DNA from: Lolium rigidum
Lineage: Eukaryota > Streptophyta > Magnoliopsida > Poales > Poaceae
Length of the DNA stretch: 64,000 nucleotides
NCBI RefSeq assembly: GCF_022539505.1
Contig: NC_061514.1
Coordinates: 42,334,869-42,398,868, forward strand
Direction: 5' to 3'
Shown here: positions 22,470-34,599 of the stretch, one piece after another
How positions within the stretch are numbered: the first letter of the stretch is position 1
How the letters are laid out: each line of letters starts with the position of its first letter
The notes under the pieces: model-generated
Database searches by the model: none
What the model was told of the DNA's origin: nothing
Seen by the model: only the letters and a program-made list of their open reading frames with translations
Translations under genes and position numbers: made by a program

Positions 22470-23499
22470 TCCAATGTGGTGACCCGGCATACCACTGCAT
22501 GGTGTAGTATGCAAGTCTGATATAACACCAATGAAACACCGTTCCACTAGTATTATATCGCTCAGAGTGGTACAACAGAAACATATGCGGGTCCAAGGCA
22601 TGTCTATAGAATAACATACGGACTGCATGCTACGGAAGATCAGACATGAGCCTCCTACTTTACAATGAGGTAAATCTGCAAATAAACTCCAGAAGAACGA
22701 CTCGTAGTCTAAACCTATCACGAACTCTATTTGTAGAGTATTTACCTAGCTACAGAGGCTAAGAATAGATTCTAGCTAAATAGGAGCTAGGTTCAGGAAG
22801 CTCGTTCCTTTCTATTGCTAATCTAGGTTTTCTCCTTGTTGGATGTAGTGTTTGACTCCTCTGACAGGGTCCTGTCCCTTGAAGTAGTTATTGACTCCTC
22901 GACCTTCGAGTTGCTCTGTAGATACTCCTTCAATGCCTCCATATCTAAGCAGGGGATTTAAGAGTGGGATGAGTACGAGCGTACTCAACAAGTTCATTAT
23001 AGGAAAGAGGTGTTTAATGCACTAGCTACGGCATTAGACCAGAAAGTCTAATACCAATGCAGGTTTTGATAAACATTTGTTCAAAAGGTTGCTTTTATTC
23101 AGAAGAACTATGTCCGTCAGCCTTCACCGGTTTACTAGAACTTCATGGAGTTCCTTTCCGGCCGCGTTCGCAGTTCCATATCCCGGAACAGGGAGTGCCA
23201 GGTCATGATTCATTACACTCTGCAGAGGTGTGTTGCTTTACCCATAAGAGATCTTATCCTTGGTGCCAACCGGGCATATTCCCCGTCCACACTTCCTATG
23301 GTGTGAGGCCCGGTATAAGGTCTAGCCAATCATGTTCCTCCGCTACCTCGCACACCCACCCTTTGTTGCATACCCCGACCCTGGGTCCTCGTCGGTCCCA
23401 TTATTCCCATAGATTTCAGGGTGGACCCCGACCACGATGACGCGTTGGGACTCGTTAACCAAACTCCTTCGCCGGTAGCCGCAACCCATCATAGACCGC

Positions 23500-23637
23500 A
23501 ATACCGTGGGGACTTAAGGCTTCCCCAGCCAACCGCTTGTTCTTCGGGCGACAAGTGTCTACGGACTATGCCGTGGGGACTTAAGGCTTCCCAGCCAACC
23601 GCTCGCCCCCGACGGATACAAGTGTCTACGGTAGAGC
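23500..23637 (-). repeat. Two tandem ~68-bp repeats within the solo LTR
   Basis: CCGTGGGGACTTAAGGCTTC and the following AGCCAACCGCT...CAAGTGTCTACGG occur twice in a row (about 23503 and 23571) with a few substitutions. Confidence 0.8.
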
Positions 23638-25429
23638 GCATCCGTTGATGTACGAGAGGTGGAAACACTTTTGACTACTCCGTCCCACTCCGGATCTTAT
23701 GGTTAACACGGGTATTACGGCACAAGAATCACCGGACGACATTTGTTGTTAATCCTAGATGGATATTAACCCTTGCAATGGAACCTCCACCATATCAACA
23801 CAATCCATGGTTCCATTGCCCACCACATAGTCATATTCATAGTTATGAAAATAGTGGTTTTGCTTTTTTATGCAATAGTGATAAACATAGTACTTTGCAA
23901 GTAATTTGGTAAAAATACTCAAATGACATGAGCAAGCGATGAACTTGCCTTTCTTGACTGCAAGATTATGCAGGCAAGGTCTTCGTTACGCAATAACTCC
24001 AAATTCTGAAATAGCATCATCGTCCGGTAAGGACGATGTTTAAAAGATTGGCAAGGATGCTATAATGCATAAGTATGAGATGCAATTGCTCTAGGCGTGA
24101 CCTAACCCCGATGATTTAGGATTAGTGAGTGGTAATGATTAGTTCAGGGTGTGTTGCATTTTTAGAATGATTCTCATACAAGGTTCTTATTCATGTGTGG
24201 TTACATGGTATCATAAACAGGTGGTAAAATGAATAGTAACAATCATACACACCCAGGAATAGGAGTTGTGTAATAAGGAAAGAGCAGTTGTCAATTTTAA
24301 GTCCTAAAATGCATGGTTGATGATTACTTATTATATAACTCAAAAGAATAACTTTTGAAGAACATACTTCTTAAATAATAAGAAGTAGATCAATTAGGGT
24401 TGAGGTGGTCTAGATTTTACTGTTGGTTCTATTAAGTAAGGAATAATTGGCTCCTAAATAGGATGGTTGATAAGTATCCAACACTAGTAGGGTTTAGTGG
24501 AATATGGTTAGGTAATGCTCAAGATTTGGCATAGTTGCTCCTGAGGTTCATCACATTGGTGTGATGCTAAGTATGGGTAATTAAGGTTGATATCTCTAAG
24601 GATAGGAGCTAGGGTTTGCATTTGGTTGCCCTAATTTGATTAACTGGGTTGAATAGGTATGCCTACATGGACTACCAAATTATTGATAATAGGGCTCCTA
24701 CAATTTTATGTGGCATGGCAAGTATGTAATTGCTATTATGGTTCTATGTTTTGAAAGGAAAGTACCATGATCACATGTTCTAACCTTGGGTTTAGGTTAG
24801 AAGCAATTTAAGGTTCACATGTAATAATGGAACTAGGGTTCCTAATGGAGTTAGGGTTTTAGGGTTTCTCATGAAATGATAGGTTTCTAGTTTTCTCTCT
24901 TATGGAACTAGGGTTTTCTAATTACCCTAAAATCTTGGATTAATAACTTCATTAATAAAGTTGAAGTTATTAATAAATTTGAAATAAAAATAATATTGAA
25001 TTTGTCCTTTTATTATTTTTAAAGAATTAATAATTAAGGTAATTATTAATTAGGGTTTAAATCCTTCTGATAAGGATTTGTCAAATTAATAAATAAAGAA
25101 AATTAGTTTTAATGTTTTCTTTATTTATTTACTGGTTTTTATTTAATTTGGAAAGTTTTTCTAATTATTGAATATTAATTCAATTAAGAATAAAAGGAAA
25201 TGCTTAAATAATAATTATTAAACAATATTTTTTTATTATAAATAAAAATTTCATATTATATTTTTATTGTGTAGAGTTTTCTTTTGTAAGAATTTTGGTA
25301 TCGCATTTATATTTTTCTGACTTAATTTGAATTTTCTAAATTCATTTGAAGTTGCAGTAATTTATGAAATTGAATTTAAACAAACGAAATACTAAACTTA
25401 CCCGGACCTAAGCTAACCAGGGTCACTGG

Positions 25430-26260
25430 CGAGTGGGCCTATGCCACGCTGGCTGCCACATGGTGCCGATGTGGCCACCATGTGCTCTACCGGCGGCCAG
25501 TGATGGATGGCGTCGGCGCTCCCGTGGTCCCGCGAAGGCGTGCTCGTGCTGGTTGGGAAGAGGACGCCGAGGCGAACCTCAAAGTGGTGGCGCCGCTCCG
25601 GTATGGTCGCCGGAGCATGCCCGACGGCGAGGAACGGCGGCAGTTCTCACGGGTTAACGGCGTGACGGTGCTACGGCGATCAATTGAGCGAGCTAGGCAT
25701 GCTGGGGAACTCAGGAGCTCACCAGGATCACGACGCGCGTGACGGCGAGGCTTGCCGTGGTCTGGTTCACCGGAATCGACTGCTCCCGTCGTCGGGGAAG
25801 ACGAGCTTGACGGCGGCGCTACAGGTCTCTGGGGGCCGATTCCTCTTGCAGACCGAGCATGTCGAGGACGGCGATCACAGCGGTGGTCACGGCGAGGCTT
25901 AGGGTTGCTCCAGTCGACGGCGATTGACGACGTCCGAGCGGCTAGGGTTCGGGTTTGGGGACAAATCGAGCAGAGGAGGAAGAAAACCGAGCTAGGGTTC
26001 ATGCTGGGGTTTATATAGGCGCTCGAACGATCCTAGTCACGTCGCCGATGAAGCAGGGATCGCCAGCGAGAGAGGAGAAGAGGAGCACGGCGTGCTGCTG
26101 GCGTCCATGCGCGAGGAGAGGATGAGGATGAACTCCTCGTTGTTTATTTTGACGAAGAGGTATATGGGCTGTTTAGTGGGCTTCTCCTGGGTGGTGTCTT
26201 GGGCTGCTCGGCGGGCTGCTGTTGGACTGCTTGGTGGGCTACATGGCCAGGTAAGGTAAG
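25430..26260 (-). promoter_or_regulatory. GC-rich promoter/leader island of the solo LTR
   Basis: On the minus strand a TATA box (GCCTATATAA, 26011-26020) is followed by a GC-rich leader containing short open frames such as 26002-25487 (171 residues, Ser/Arg/Pro-rich, no recognisable domain). This looks like the U3/R promoter and leader of the LTR. The frames are probably chance products of high GC content. Confidence 0.5.
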
Positions 26261-28488
26261 TAAGTCCTTTTCTCTCTTTTTCTTTTCTGTTTTCAATTTT
26301 CTATTTTGTATTTCTTTCCAATTTGAACCAGATTTGAATTCCTATTTTATTTGCAGGTTCTGATTGGGTTAAATTTGATTAAGTTGTAGAACAATGATTA
26401 TTACACCATTCCTTCTATTTAGAACAAGTGTTTTATTTTTGAGTATATTCCATATTTTTAGGCTTATTCAAAATATCAATTAAGCATGAATATAGGGTTC
26501 TTTGAAATTCATTTCTCTCTTAAAAATTCCAATCTCTTTTGAATTATTAGAGCTGATAATTTCTACTCCAAGTATTTTAAAGGTTGTATTAAGAATTGGT
26601 TCCAATTTAGGGAATTGGTCACTTGCACATGATTTTATATGAGCCCCAATGTACTAGGGTTTTATAGTATCTATGATAAACCCCTTGTTAAGGTTAATAC
26701 TATCATTACATTTGAAAGTATCTCAGTAGGGATTGTTTCCATCATGGTTTATCTTGGTTACAAAGATAAATGGTTGATCACTACACATATGGTTTACTTA
26801 TAGGACTTAGCATTAAGTGGCTCTTATGTTTTATAATTGAAACATTTTATTTAATTAATGAACCATTAGGGTTCTAATTATATTTACCTAATGGAAATTG
26901 GTTTGAATCTCAATTATGGCATGGTTTTTATTATGATCACCATAGTGATACATAAACTAGGGTTTAGGTTTAATTCTAGGTTATAGAGATGAAATGACAC
27001 CATATTGCATGTGCTAGGATTAATCTTCTTTAACCAAAATAATATGGTTACTTGTTATTATTCTCATTTAGTGGTTAAGGATATGAGAATTGATTCTATC
27101 TTATTCCTATAGACTTCTTTTATATCCTTAATCTATAATTAAAGTAACTAAAATAGTTATGGTTCTTTTTATAGTTAACTTTGGTTATATGGATGAATGA
27201 TCTCTCACCATATAAAGTATAGAGTTTGACTCTAGAGGTTTTCACGTGGTTCTTAAGTGAAGAATAGGTGGAATGTAAATGTGGTAGAATTATACCTGTG
27301 ATCACCAAGTGGTTCACAAGTTAATGTTGGGGTCTGAGCCTAGGGTTGCTTATTATTGATCTCCTTATAATTTCATGTGGCTAAAGATATCTGCTTATCC
27401 TATTAGGGTTTAACTTATCCTTACATACTTCAAGAGCATGATCATGGATTAGGCATGATCAACTTGTTCTTAATATCTCTACCTCAAGTTCTTAGGGTTT
27501 ATGATCATCACTTAATTTATATTGTTCAAGGTTTGGCTTCCTAAAGTATTTCTAATGGAATGGTTTATTCTAGGGTTTATGGTGTATTCACCATATCTTA
27601 ATAGATATCAAGTCTAAAACTCCACTTGGCTATCTTGGTTGAATTAATCTCCTCCTTACTTTATCAATTCATGGATATGTTATTATTCCATGTGATATTA
27701 GGTTATCTCACCACTCCAAGGAAAATGGTTTGCAAGCTAATACTTTAGCTCAAGGTTGTTCTTGATTCTTAATTATGTAAAGATAAAAATTAGTATCTAT
27801 GGTTTCTCTCATTTGGAAGGACTTGAATAATATTCCAAGGTTGTGTTCTTAAGATGAGGTTTTGTTTACATAGATGTATATCCAGGGTTTAGCTCAAGGT
27901 TTGTCATTGCTCATTTAATAGTTATAATAGAACTCTCACCTCTCTAGGTTTGATGCTTAATAATTTGGAATAGAGAAGAATATATACTTCTTGAGTGGAT
28001 CTCCTTGTTATAGTTCCAATGTTGAAGTGGAATAAATACCATGAGGTTTCATGGTAAGATCATGGATTAGTTTTTAGGACATGGAGAAGATAGTCAAGAA
28101 TGGTTTCTCCATTTTATTGTTACTTGGTTTGTAACTAAACAGATGTTCTTATGTTATGGAAATGATTACCATATTATGATCCGTTATGAGATCAAGCAAT
28201 TGATCATTGATTAATGTGTTGTTGTGTTGAATATTAATTCCATTTGATCTAACCCCTTAGATCAAATCATCTCTACCCAAAACAAGGTTTTAACAAAGTC
28301 ACATTGAGGTTTATAGCGCTTGACTTGATGAACTACTTCAATTCCACCAAGGTCAAGTGAAACTTCGATTCATCGTGACTGTTTTACTTTAAAGCGCGAA
28401 AATTCCCCAGATTTTCTATGCATGAATGCAATGCACACATCTGTTTCCTCTATTTTTGTAACCCCATTACCTAGGATATTACATCCAA

Positions 28489-29268
28489 GTAAAGTACATA
28501 AGATGTGACTGAATAAAAATATAGTTTCACTAGAGGTGACCTGATAAGTTGTCGATGAAGAAGGGGATGCCTTGGGCATCCCCAAGCTTAGACGCTTGAG
28601 TCTTCTTGAAATACGCAGGGATGAACCACGGGGGCATCCCCAAGCTTAGGCTTTTCACTCTTCTTGTTCATATATCATCCTCCTCTCTTGACCCTTGAAA
28701 ACTTCCTCCACACCAAACTCAAAACAAACTCATTAGAGGGTTAGTGCATAATCAAAAATTCACATGTTCAGAGGTAACACAATCATTCTTAACACTTCTG
28801 GACATTGCCCAAAGCTACTGAAAGTTAATGGAACAAAGAAATCCATCAAGCATAGCAAAAGAGGCAATGCGAAATAAAAGGCAGAATCTGTCAAAACGAA
28901 CAGTCCGTAAAGACGAATTTTTCTGTGGCACTTAACTTGCTCGGATGAAAATGCTCAAATTGAATGAAAGTTGCGTACATATCCGAGGATCACGCACGTA
29001 AATTGGCAGATTTTTCTGAGTTACCTACAGAGAACCCCGCCCAAATTCGTGATGGATGCAAATCTGTTTCTACGCGAGTAATCCAAATCTAGTATGAACC
29101 TTGCTATCAAAGACTTTACTTGGCACAACAATGCAATAAAATAAGATAAGGAGAGGTTTCTACAGTAGTAACAACTTCCAAGACACAATAAAACAGTAGC
29201 AAAATAAACACATGGGTTATCTCCCAAGAAGTTCTTTCTTTATAGCCATTAAGATGGGCTCAGCAATT
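28489..29268 (-). other. E-minus non-coding internal region, right of the solo LTR
   Basis: Reversed, it corresponds to about 16270-17100 of E-plus, including the two AAGCTTGGGGATGCCC motifs (here at about 28575 and 28640). No frame is conserved. Confidence 0.8.
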
Positions 29269-30018
29269 TTAATGATGCTCACATAAGTATGAGAGTTGAA
29301 GCAAAAAGAGAGCATCAAGAAGCAAATTCAAAACACATTTAAGCCTAACCCACTTCCTATGAAAAGGAATCTTGTAAATAAACAAATTCATGAAGCATAA
29401 TGCAACAAGCATAGAAAGATAAAACAAGTGTAACTTCAAGATTTTCAGTAAAAAGAGAGGTGTTTTAGTAACACGAAAATTTCTACAACCATATTTTCCT
29501 CTCTCATAAAGATTTTCAGTAGCATCGTGAACAAACTCAACAATATAACTATCAAATGAAACATTCTTATCATGAGCTATATGCATAAAATTATTACTCT
29601 CCACATAAGCATAATCAATTTTATTAGTTGTAGTGGGAGCAAATTCAACAAAGTAGCTATCATTATTATTCTCATCAAGTGTAGGAGGCATAGTATAATC
29701 ATAATAAAATTTACTCTCCATAGTAGGCGGCACCAAAAGACCACTGTCATTATAATCATCATAAATAGGAGGCAAAGTATCATCAAAGAAAATTTTCTCC
29801 TCAAAACTTGGGGGACTAAAGATATCATGCTCATCAAAACCAGCTTCCCCAAGCTTAGAATTTTCCATATCATTAGCAACAATGGTGTTCAAAGCGTTCA
29901 TACTAATATCATTGCTACTAGCATGCAAATAAGATTCTATAGGTTTTTTAATTTTCGCAGCAAACAATCCATGTCTTAACTCAGGAAATAGAATAAAAAG
30001 CTCATTGTTATTTTCCAT
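29269..30018 (-). CDS. Conserved ORF of unknown function in E-minus, 249 residues
   Basis: Same family as the E-plus and E3 frames. Shared landmarks are LFPELRHGLFAAKIKK, ISMNALNTIV, EEKIFFDDTLPPIYDD, MPPTLDENNNDSYFVEF, DYAYVESNNFMH, YIVEFVHDATENLYERGKYG and a hydrophobic stretch (LFYLSMLVALCFMNLFIYKI) followed by HRKWVRLK. The C-terminus is longer than in E-plus. The start is about 140 bp from the primer site, as in E-plus. Predicted shape is an acidic soluble part with one membrane segment and basic tail near the end. No known domain is recognised. Confidence 0.75.
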   Translation of the reverse strand: MENNNELFILFPELRHGLFAAKIKKPIESYLHASSNDISMNALNTIVANDMENSKLGEAGFDEHDIFSPPSFEEKIFFDDTLPPIYDDYNDSGLLVPPTMESKFYYDYTMPPTLDENNNDSYFVEFAPTTTNKIDYAYVESNNFMHIAHDKNVSFDSYIVEFVHDATENLYERGKYGCRNFRVTKTPLFLLKILKLHLFYLSMLVALCFMNLFIYKIPFHRKWVRLKCVLNLLLDALFLLQLSYLCEHH

Positions 30019-30156
30019 TATGCCTAACTAGTGTAAACAATAAACAAAAAGATGCAATTGCAGGATCTAAAGGAAATAGCTTCGAGCACTCACACACCGG
30101 CAACAGTGCTAGGAAATAGCTTAGTAGTCGGAGGATGTGAATACCTTTTACCTTAC

Positions 30157-30175
30157 CTCCCCGGCAACGGCGCCG
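30157..30175 (-). other. E-minus primer-binding site, tRNA-Asp type
   Basis: The plus strand reads CTCCCCGGCAACGGCGCCG, the reverse of the tRNA-Asp complement seen in E2. It is 11 bases from the 5' LTR edge at 30187. Confidence 0.9.
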
Positions 30176-30186
30176 TGAAAATAGCT

Positions 30187-31666
30187 TGATGTCTACTCAC
30201 GCTTCTTTTCCTCGTAGACAGTGTTGGGCCTCCAAGAGCAGAGGTTTGTAGAACAAGCAGCAAGTTTTCCCTTAAGTGGATCACCCAAGGTTTATCGAAC
30301 TCGGGGAGGAAGAGGTCAAAGATATCCCTCTCAAGCAACCCCGCAATCACGATACAAGAAGTCTCTTGTGTCCCCAACACACCTAATACACTTGTCAGAT
30401 GTATAGGTGCACTAGTTCGGCGAAGAGATAGTGAAATACAAGTAATATGGATGTATATGAGTGGTAATAGCAATCTGAATAAAATATGTCAGCGTGTAAA
30501 CATGCAACAGAACAGTAAATAAACGGAGTTTCAGTGCTTGGAAACAAGGCCTAGGGGTCATACTTTCACTAGTGGACACTCTCAACATTGATCACATAAC
30601 TGAATAAACAAATACTACTTTCTCTACACTCTCTTGTTGGATGACAAACACCATTCATTGTGTAGGGCTACAAGAGCACCTCAATGCCGGAGTTAACAAG
30701 CTCCACAACATTCGATGTTCATATTTAAATAACCTTAGAGTGCATAATAGATCATTGCAATTTAGACCGAGAACTAACATAGCGCACACACTCGTCACCA
30801 TTACACTATGAAAGGGGGAATAGATCACATCAATACTATCATAGTAATAGTTAACTCCATAATCTACAAGAGATTACAATCATAACCTACGCCAAGTACT
30901 ACATGATGCACACACTGTCACCATTACATCATGAAGGAGGAATAGACTACTTTAATAACATCACTAGAGTAGCACATAGATGATATTCAACTAGATCACA
31001 AAGCTCATGATCACATAAAGATCACATGGGAGAGAGAGATGAACCACATAGCTACCGGTACAGCCCTTAGCCTCGAGGGAGAACTACTCCCTCCTCATCA
31101 TGGGAGACAGCAGCGACGATGAAGATGGCGATGGAGTCGATGGAGATGCCTTCCGGGGGCACTTCCCCGTCCCGGCGGCGTGCCGGAACAGAGACTTCTG
31201 TCCCCCAAATCTTGGCTTCGCGATGGCGGCGGCTCTGGAAGGTTTCTCGTACCGTGGCTTATTCCTTTTAGGGTTTTCGCGACGGAGTCCTTAAGTAGGC
31301 GGAAGGGCAGCCTCGGAGGGGCCCTGGTGGGGCCACACAATAGGGGGGCGTGCCCCACCCCTTGGCCGCGCCGCCCTGGCGTGTGGGGCCCCCCTGGCTC
31401 CCCTCTGGTCTCTCTTCGGTGTTCTGGAAGCTTCATGGAAAAATAAGATACTGGGCGTTGATTTCGTCCAATTCCGAGAATATTTCCTTACTAGGATTTC
31501 TGAAACCAAAAACAGCAGAAAAGAGGAACTGACACTTCGGCATCTCGTCAATAGGTTAGTTCCAGAAAATGCATAAATATGACATAAAGTGTGTATAAAA
31601 AATGTAGGTATTGTCATAAAACAAGCATGGAACATAAGAAATTATCGATACGTTGGAGACGTATCA
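30187..31666 (-). repeat. E-minus 5' LTR (complete)
   Basis: TGATGTCTAC...GACGTATCA on the plus strand, 1,480 bp, pair of the split left LTR. The ATGTG target copy follows at 31667-31671. Confidence 0.95.
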
Positions 31667-31671
31667 ATGTG

Positions 31672-32411
31672 TAAACAAAAGAGAAGAGGGATGATCTACC
31701 TTGCTGGTAGAGATAACGTCCTTCATGGGAGCCGCTCTTTGGAAGTCTGTTTGGCAAGGGGGTTAGAGTAACCACTACCATTCGTTGACAACAACAAACA
31801 CCTCTCAAAACTTTACTTTTATGCTCTCTATATGATTTCAAAACTTAAAAAGCTCTAGCACATGATTTAATACCTGCTTCCCTCTGCAAAGGGCCTATCT
31901 TTTACTTTCATGTTGAGTCAGTAAACCTATTTCCCTCCATCTTAAGCAAGCAATTGAGTTGTTGTGATCCAACCATCTATATTGTGATCTATTTAATCAT
32001 GCCTTTTATTCTTTCTTGTTTAGTACAAGTTTTATCTGAATGAATATAGCTTTGAAAGTTAACAATGATTATGAGGAGATTATTATGATTGAATATGCAA
32101 GTTTTGTTGTATAAGCTTTAATATAAGAGCGTTGCTCGACAGATAAGTACAATCTGATAATTGTTCTTTGACCAAGAACGAAGTTTGCCATCACTAATTA
32201 TGATTTCCTATGCACCTTTATTTGTGATTTCCTTCTACTTGTTTCAAGTTGAATTATATGAGGAAGTTGTTCACTAGAATGTCTTGTGTGAATTAATATG
32301 ATGCTTCTTGTCCGTATTTTATTTATCGACTCTTCACTCCATAAACATTTGGTCTTGTTTACTGAGTTCGGTTTCGCTTGGGGACAAGCGAAGTCTAAGC
32401 TTGGGGGGAGT
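31672..32411 (+). other. E2 3' untranslated region, right part
   Basis: Continuation of 11479-12543 after the ATGTG target site. It has no coding frame and ends in the polypurine tract AAGCTTGGGGGGAG at about 32397-32410, directly before the 3' LTR. Confidence 0.85.
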
Positions 32412-33917
32412 TGATACGTCCATTTTGCATCACTATTTTATATCATAATTTAATATTATTCATTGATATATTTCATATTTAGAGATGATACTTATGTTAT
32501 TTCACCTATTTTGCATGTTTCATGATTATTGGAGAATCATTCACCGGAGTCAGGATTCTGCTGGAAAAAGCACCGTCAGAATGCAATATTTCTGGAGATC
32601 AACAATTGACGGAAATTACACCGAAGATCTTATTTTTCCAGAAGAATGAGCCAGCCAAAAGGAGGAGCCGAGGAGGGCCGCCATGGCCCCCCCATAGGCT
32701 GGCGCGGGCCCTGCCCTGGCCACGTCGCCTTGTGGGGAGGGAGCCCACAGCCCCCTTCGGTCGCCTCTCTTTCGCGTACTTCATCTACCCGAAAACCTAA
32801 GGTGCTGGGGATAATCGCGAGGAGACACAGCCGCCTCTGCGGGGCGGAAAACACCAGAGAGAAAAGAGCTCTCCGGCAGGCTGAAATCCGCCGGGGAATT
32901 CCCCCGGAGGGGGAAATCGACGCCATCGTCACCGTCATCGAGCTGGACTTCATTGGGATCATCATCACCATCATCTCCACCGCCGACACCATCATCTCCA
33001 CCGCTGCACCTCGTCACCGCTGTAACATCTAGGGTTGAATCTTGATTGTTTGATAGGGGAAACTCTCCCGTATTGATTACTCCTTGTTATTGATGCTATT
33101 GAGTGAAACCATTGAACCAAGGTTTATGTTCAGATTGTTATTCATCGTCATATCACCTCTGATCATGTTCCATATGATGTCTCGTGAGTAGTTCATTTAG
33201 TTCTTGAGGACATGGGTGAAGTCTAAATGTTAGTAGTGAACTATGTTGAGTAATATTTAATGGTTTGATATTTAAGTTGTGGTGTTATTCTTCTAGTGGT
33301 GTCATGTGAACGTCGACTACATGATACTTCACCTTTATGGGCCTAGGAGAATGCATCTTGTATTCGTTTGCTAATTGTGGGGTTGCCGGAGTGACAGCAA
33401 CCTGAACCCCCGTTGGTATATCGATGCAGGAGGGATAGCTGGATCTCAGAGTTTAAGGCTGTGGTTAGATTTATCTTAATTAATTTCTTGTATTTGCGGA
33501 TGCTTGCAAGGGGTATAATCAAAAGTATGTATTAGTCCTAGGAAGGGCGATGCATTAGCATAGGTTCACCCACACAACACTTATCAAAACAATGAAGATT
33601 AATCAACTATATGAAGCGAAAGCACTAGACTAAATTCCCGTGTGTCCTCAAGAACGTTTGGTCATTATAAGTAAACAAACCGGCTTGTCCTTTGTGCTAA
33701 AAAGGATTGGGCCACTTGCTGCAACTATTACTCTCGCATTTTATTTACTTGTACTTTATTTATCTGCTATATCAAAACCCCCTGAATACTTGTCTGTGAG
33801 TATTTACAGTGAATCCTTCATCGAAACTGCTTGTCAACACCTTCTGCTCCTCGTTGGGTTCGACACTCTTATTTATCGAAAGTACTACGATACACCCCCT
33901 ATACTTGTGGGTCATCA
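32412..33917 (+). repeat. E2 3' LTR (complete, 1,506 bp)
   Basis: It starts TGATACGTCCATTTTGCATC after the polypurine tract and ends GTGGGTCATCA. The region 32640-32800 is GC-rich, like the promoter zone copied at 10690-10800. Short GC-rich frames within 32600-33030 are not considered genes. Its last 190 bp pair with 5660-5849. Confidence 0.93.
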
Positions 33918-34455
33918 GATAGCGGTCTATGTTCTTTGTCGTAATGCCCTAAGTAAATCTCATAGTAGTCATCATGATATGTATGTGCATTGTTATGCCC
34001 TCTCTATTTGTCAATTGCCGAACTGTAATTTGTTCACCCAACATGCTATTTATCTTATTGGAGAGACACCACTAGTGAACTGTGGACCCCGGTCCATTCT
34101 TTTACATCTGAAATACAATCTACTGCAATCTCTGTTCTCTGTTGTTCTTCGCAAACAAACATCATTCTCCACACCATACGTTTAATCCTTTGTTTACTGA
34201 CAAGCCGGTGAGATTCACAACCTCACTCTGTTAAGTTGGGGCAAAGTATTTTGATTGTGTTGTGCAGGTTCCACGTTGGCGCCGGAATCCCTGGTGTTGC
34301 GCCGCACTACACTCCTCCACCAACAACCTTCACGTGGCCTTCATCTCCTACTCGGTTCGATAACCTTGGTTTCTTTCCGAGGGAAAACTTACTCGTTGTG
34401 CGCATCACACCTTCCTCTTGGGGTTCCCAACGGACGTGTGCATCACGCGCCATCA
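33918..34455 (+). repeat. E3 5' LTR, last 538 bp
   Basis: Matches 39341-39875, ending CATCACGCGCCATCA. The first ~1,068 bp are absent left of E2. Confidence 0.92.
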
Positions 34456-34467
34456 AGACTCGTTTTC

Positions 34468-34487
34468 ACGGCGCCGTTGCCGGGGAG
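34468..34487 (+). other. E3 primer-binding site, tRNA-Asp type
   Basis: ACGGCGCCGTTGCCGGGGAG, 12 bases after the LTR end, same class as E2, E-plus and E-minus. Confidence 0.88.
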
Positions 34488-34599
34488 ATCAAGACACGCT
34501 GCAAGGGGAGTCTCTCACATCCAATCTCTTTACTTTGTTTATTGTCTTGCTTTACTTTATTTTATTTTCTGTCTTGTTTGCTTTCTTTATATCAAAAAC

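Larger units (their letters stand above)
22475..28483 (-). mobile_element. Giant solo LTR (~6.0 kb) inserted in E-minus
   Basis: Read on the minus strand it begins TGTAATATCC and ends GGGTCACCACA, the TG...CA form of an LTR. It is flanked by TCCAA on both sides (22470-22474 and 28484-28488). The empty site is visible in E-plus as ACTTGGAGCGTC near 17101. No second LTR copy, primer site or gag/pol frame is inside, so a solo LTR left by LTR-LTR recombination is the best reading. The size and start recall the long LTRs of barley/wheat Sukkula-like LARDs; that name is a guess. Most of the block is AT-rich with a GC island at 25400-26260. Confidence 0.7.
12544..31666 (-). mobile_element. E-minus: non-autonomous Athila-related LTR element (LARD-like), inserted in E2
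   Basis: The right LTR 30187-31666 (1,480 bp) is the 5' LTR. The left LTR (12544-13703 plus 20467-20782, 1,476 bp) is the 3' LTR and is split by E-plus. The flanking target duplication is ATGTG (12539-12543 and 31667-31671). The tRNA-Asp primer site lies at 30157-30175, and the purine-rich stretch before the 3' LTR reads GCATCCCC on the plus strand at 20783. Internal sequence without the solo LTR is about 3.4 kb and codes for one unknown protein (29269-30018); no gag or pol is present. It must depend on another element's proteins. Confidence 0.93.
5660..33917 (+). mobile_element. E2: Athila-like Ty3/gypsy element, 5' LTR truncated, host of nested insertions
   Basis: The element has a 190-bp remnant of its 5' LTR (5660-5849), a tRNA-Asp primer site, gag-pol (5968-10605), an extra ORF (10945-11478), a long non-coding 3' region (11479-12543 continuing at 31672-32411) and a full 3' LTR (32412-33917). 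The insertion E-minus (12544-31666, with TSD) splits it. Without the insertion about 9.1 kb remains. The 190 bp shared by both LTRs differ at two positions, so the element is fairly young although its coding frames are broken. The tRNA-Asp primer site and gag/pol style fit the Athila lineage; the LTR start TGATACGTC resembles Triticeae Sabrina/WHAM-type elements. The family name is not certain. Confidence 0.88.

Noticed and set aside
25433..26018. Open frames of 70-170 residues on both strands in the GC island
   Set aside because: Overlapping frames on both strands, no domain, Arg/Ser/Pro-rich composition and position behind an LTR TATA box indicate GC-driven chance frames.
32522..33032. Frames of 90-130 residues in the E2 3' LTR
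   Set aside because: Both strands are open at once in GC-rich promoter sequence, with no recognisable motif.
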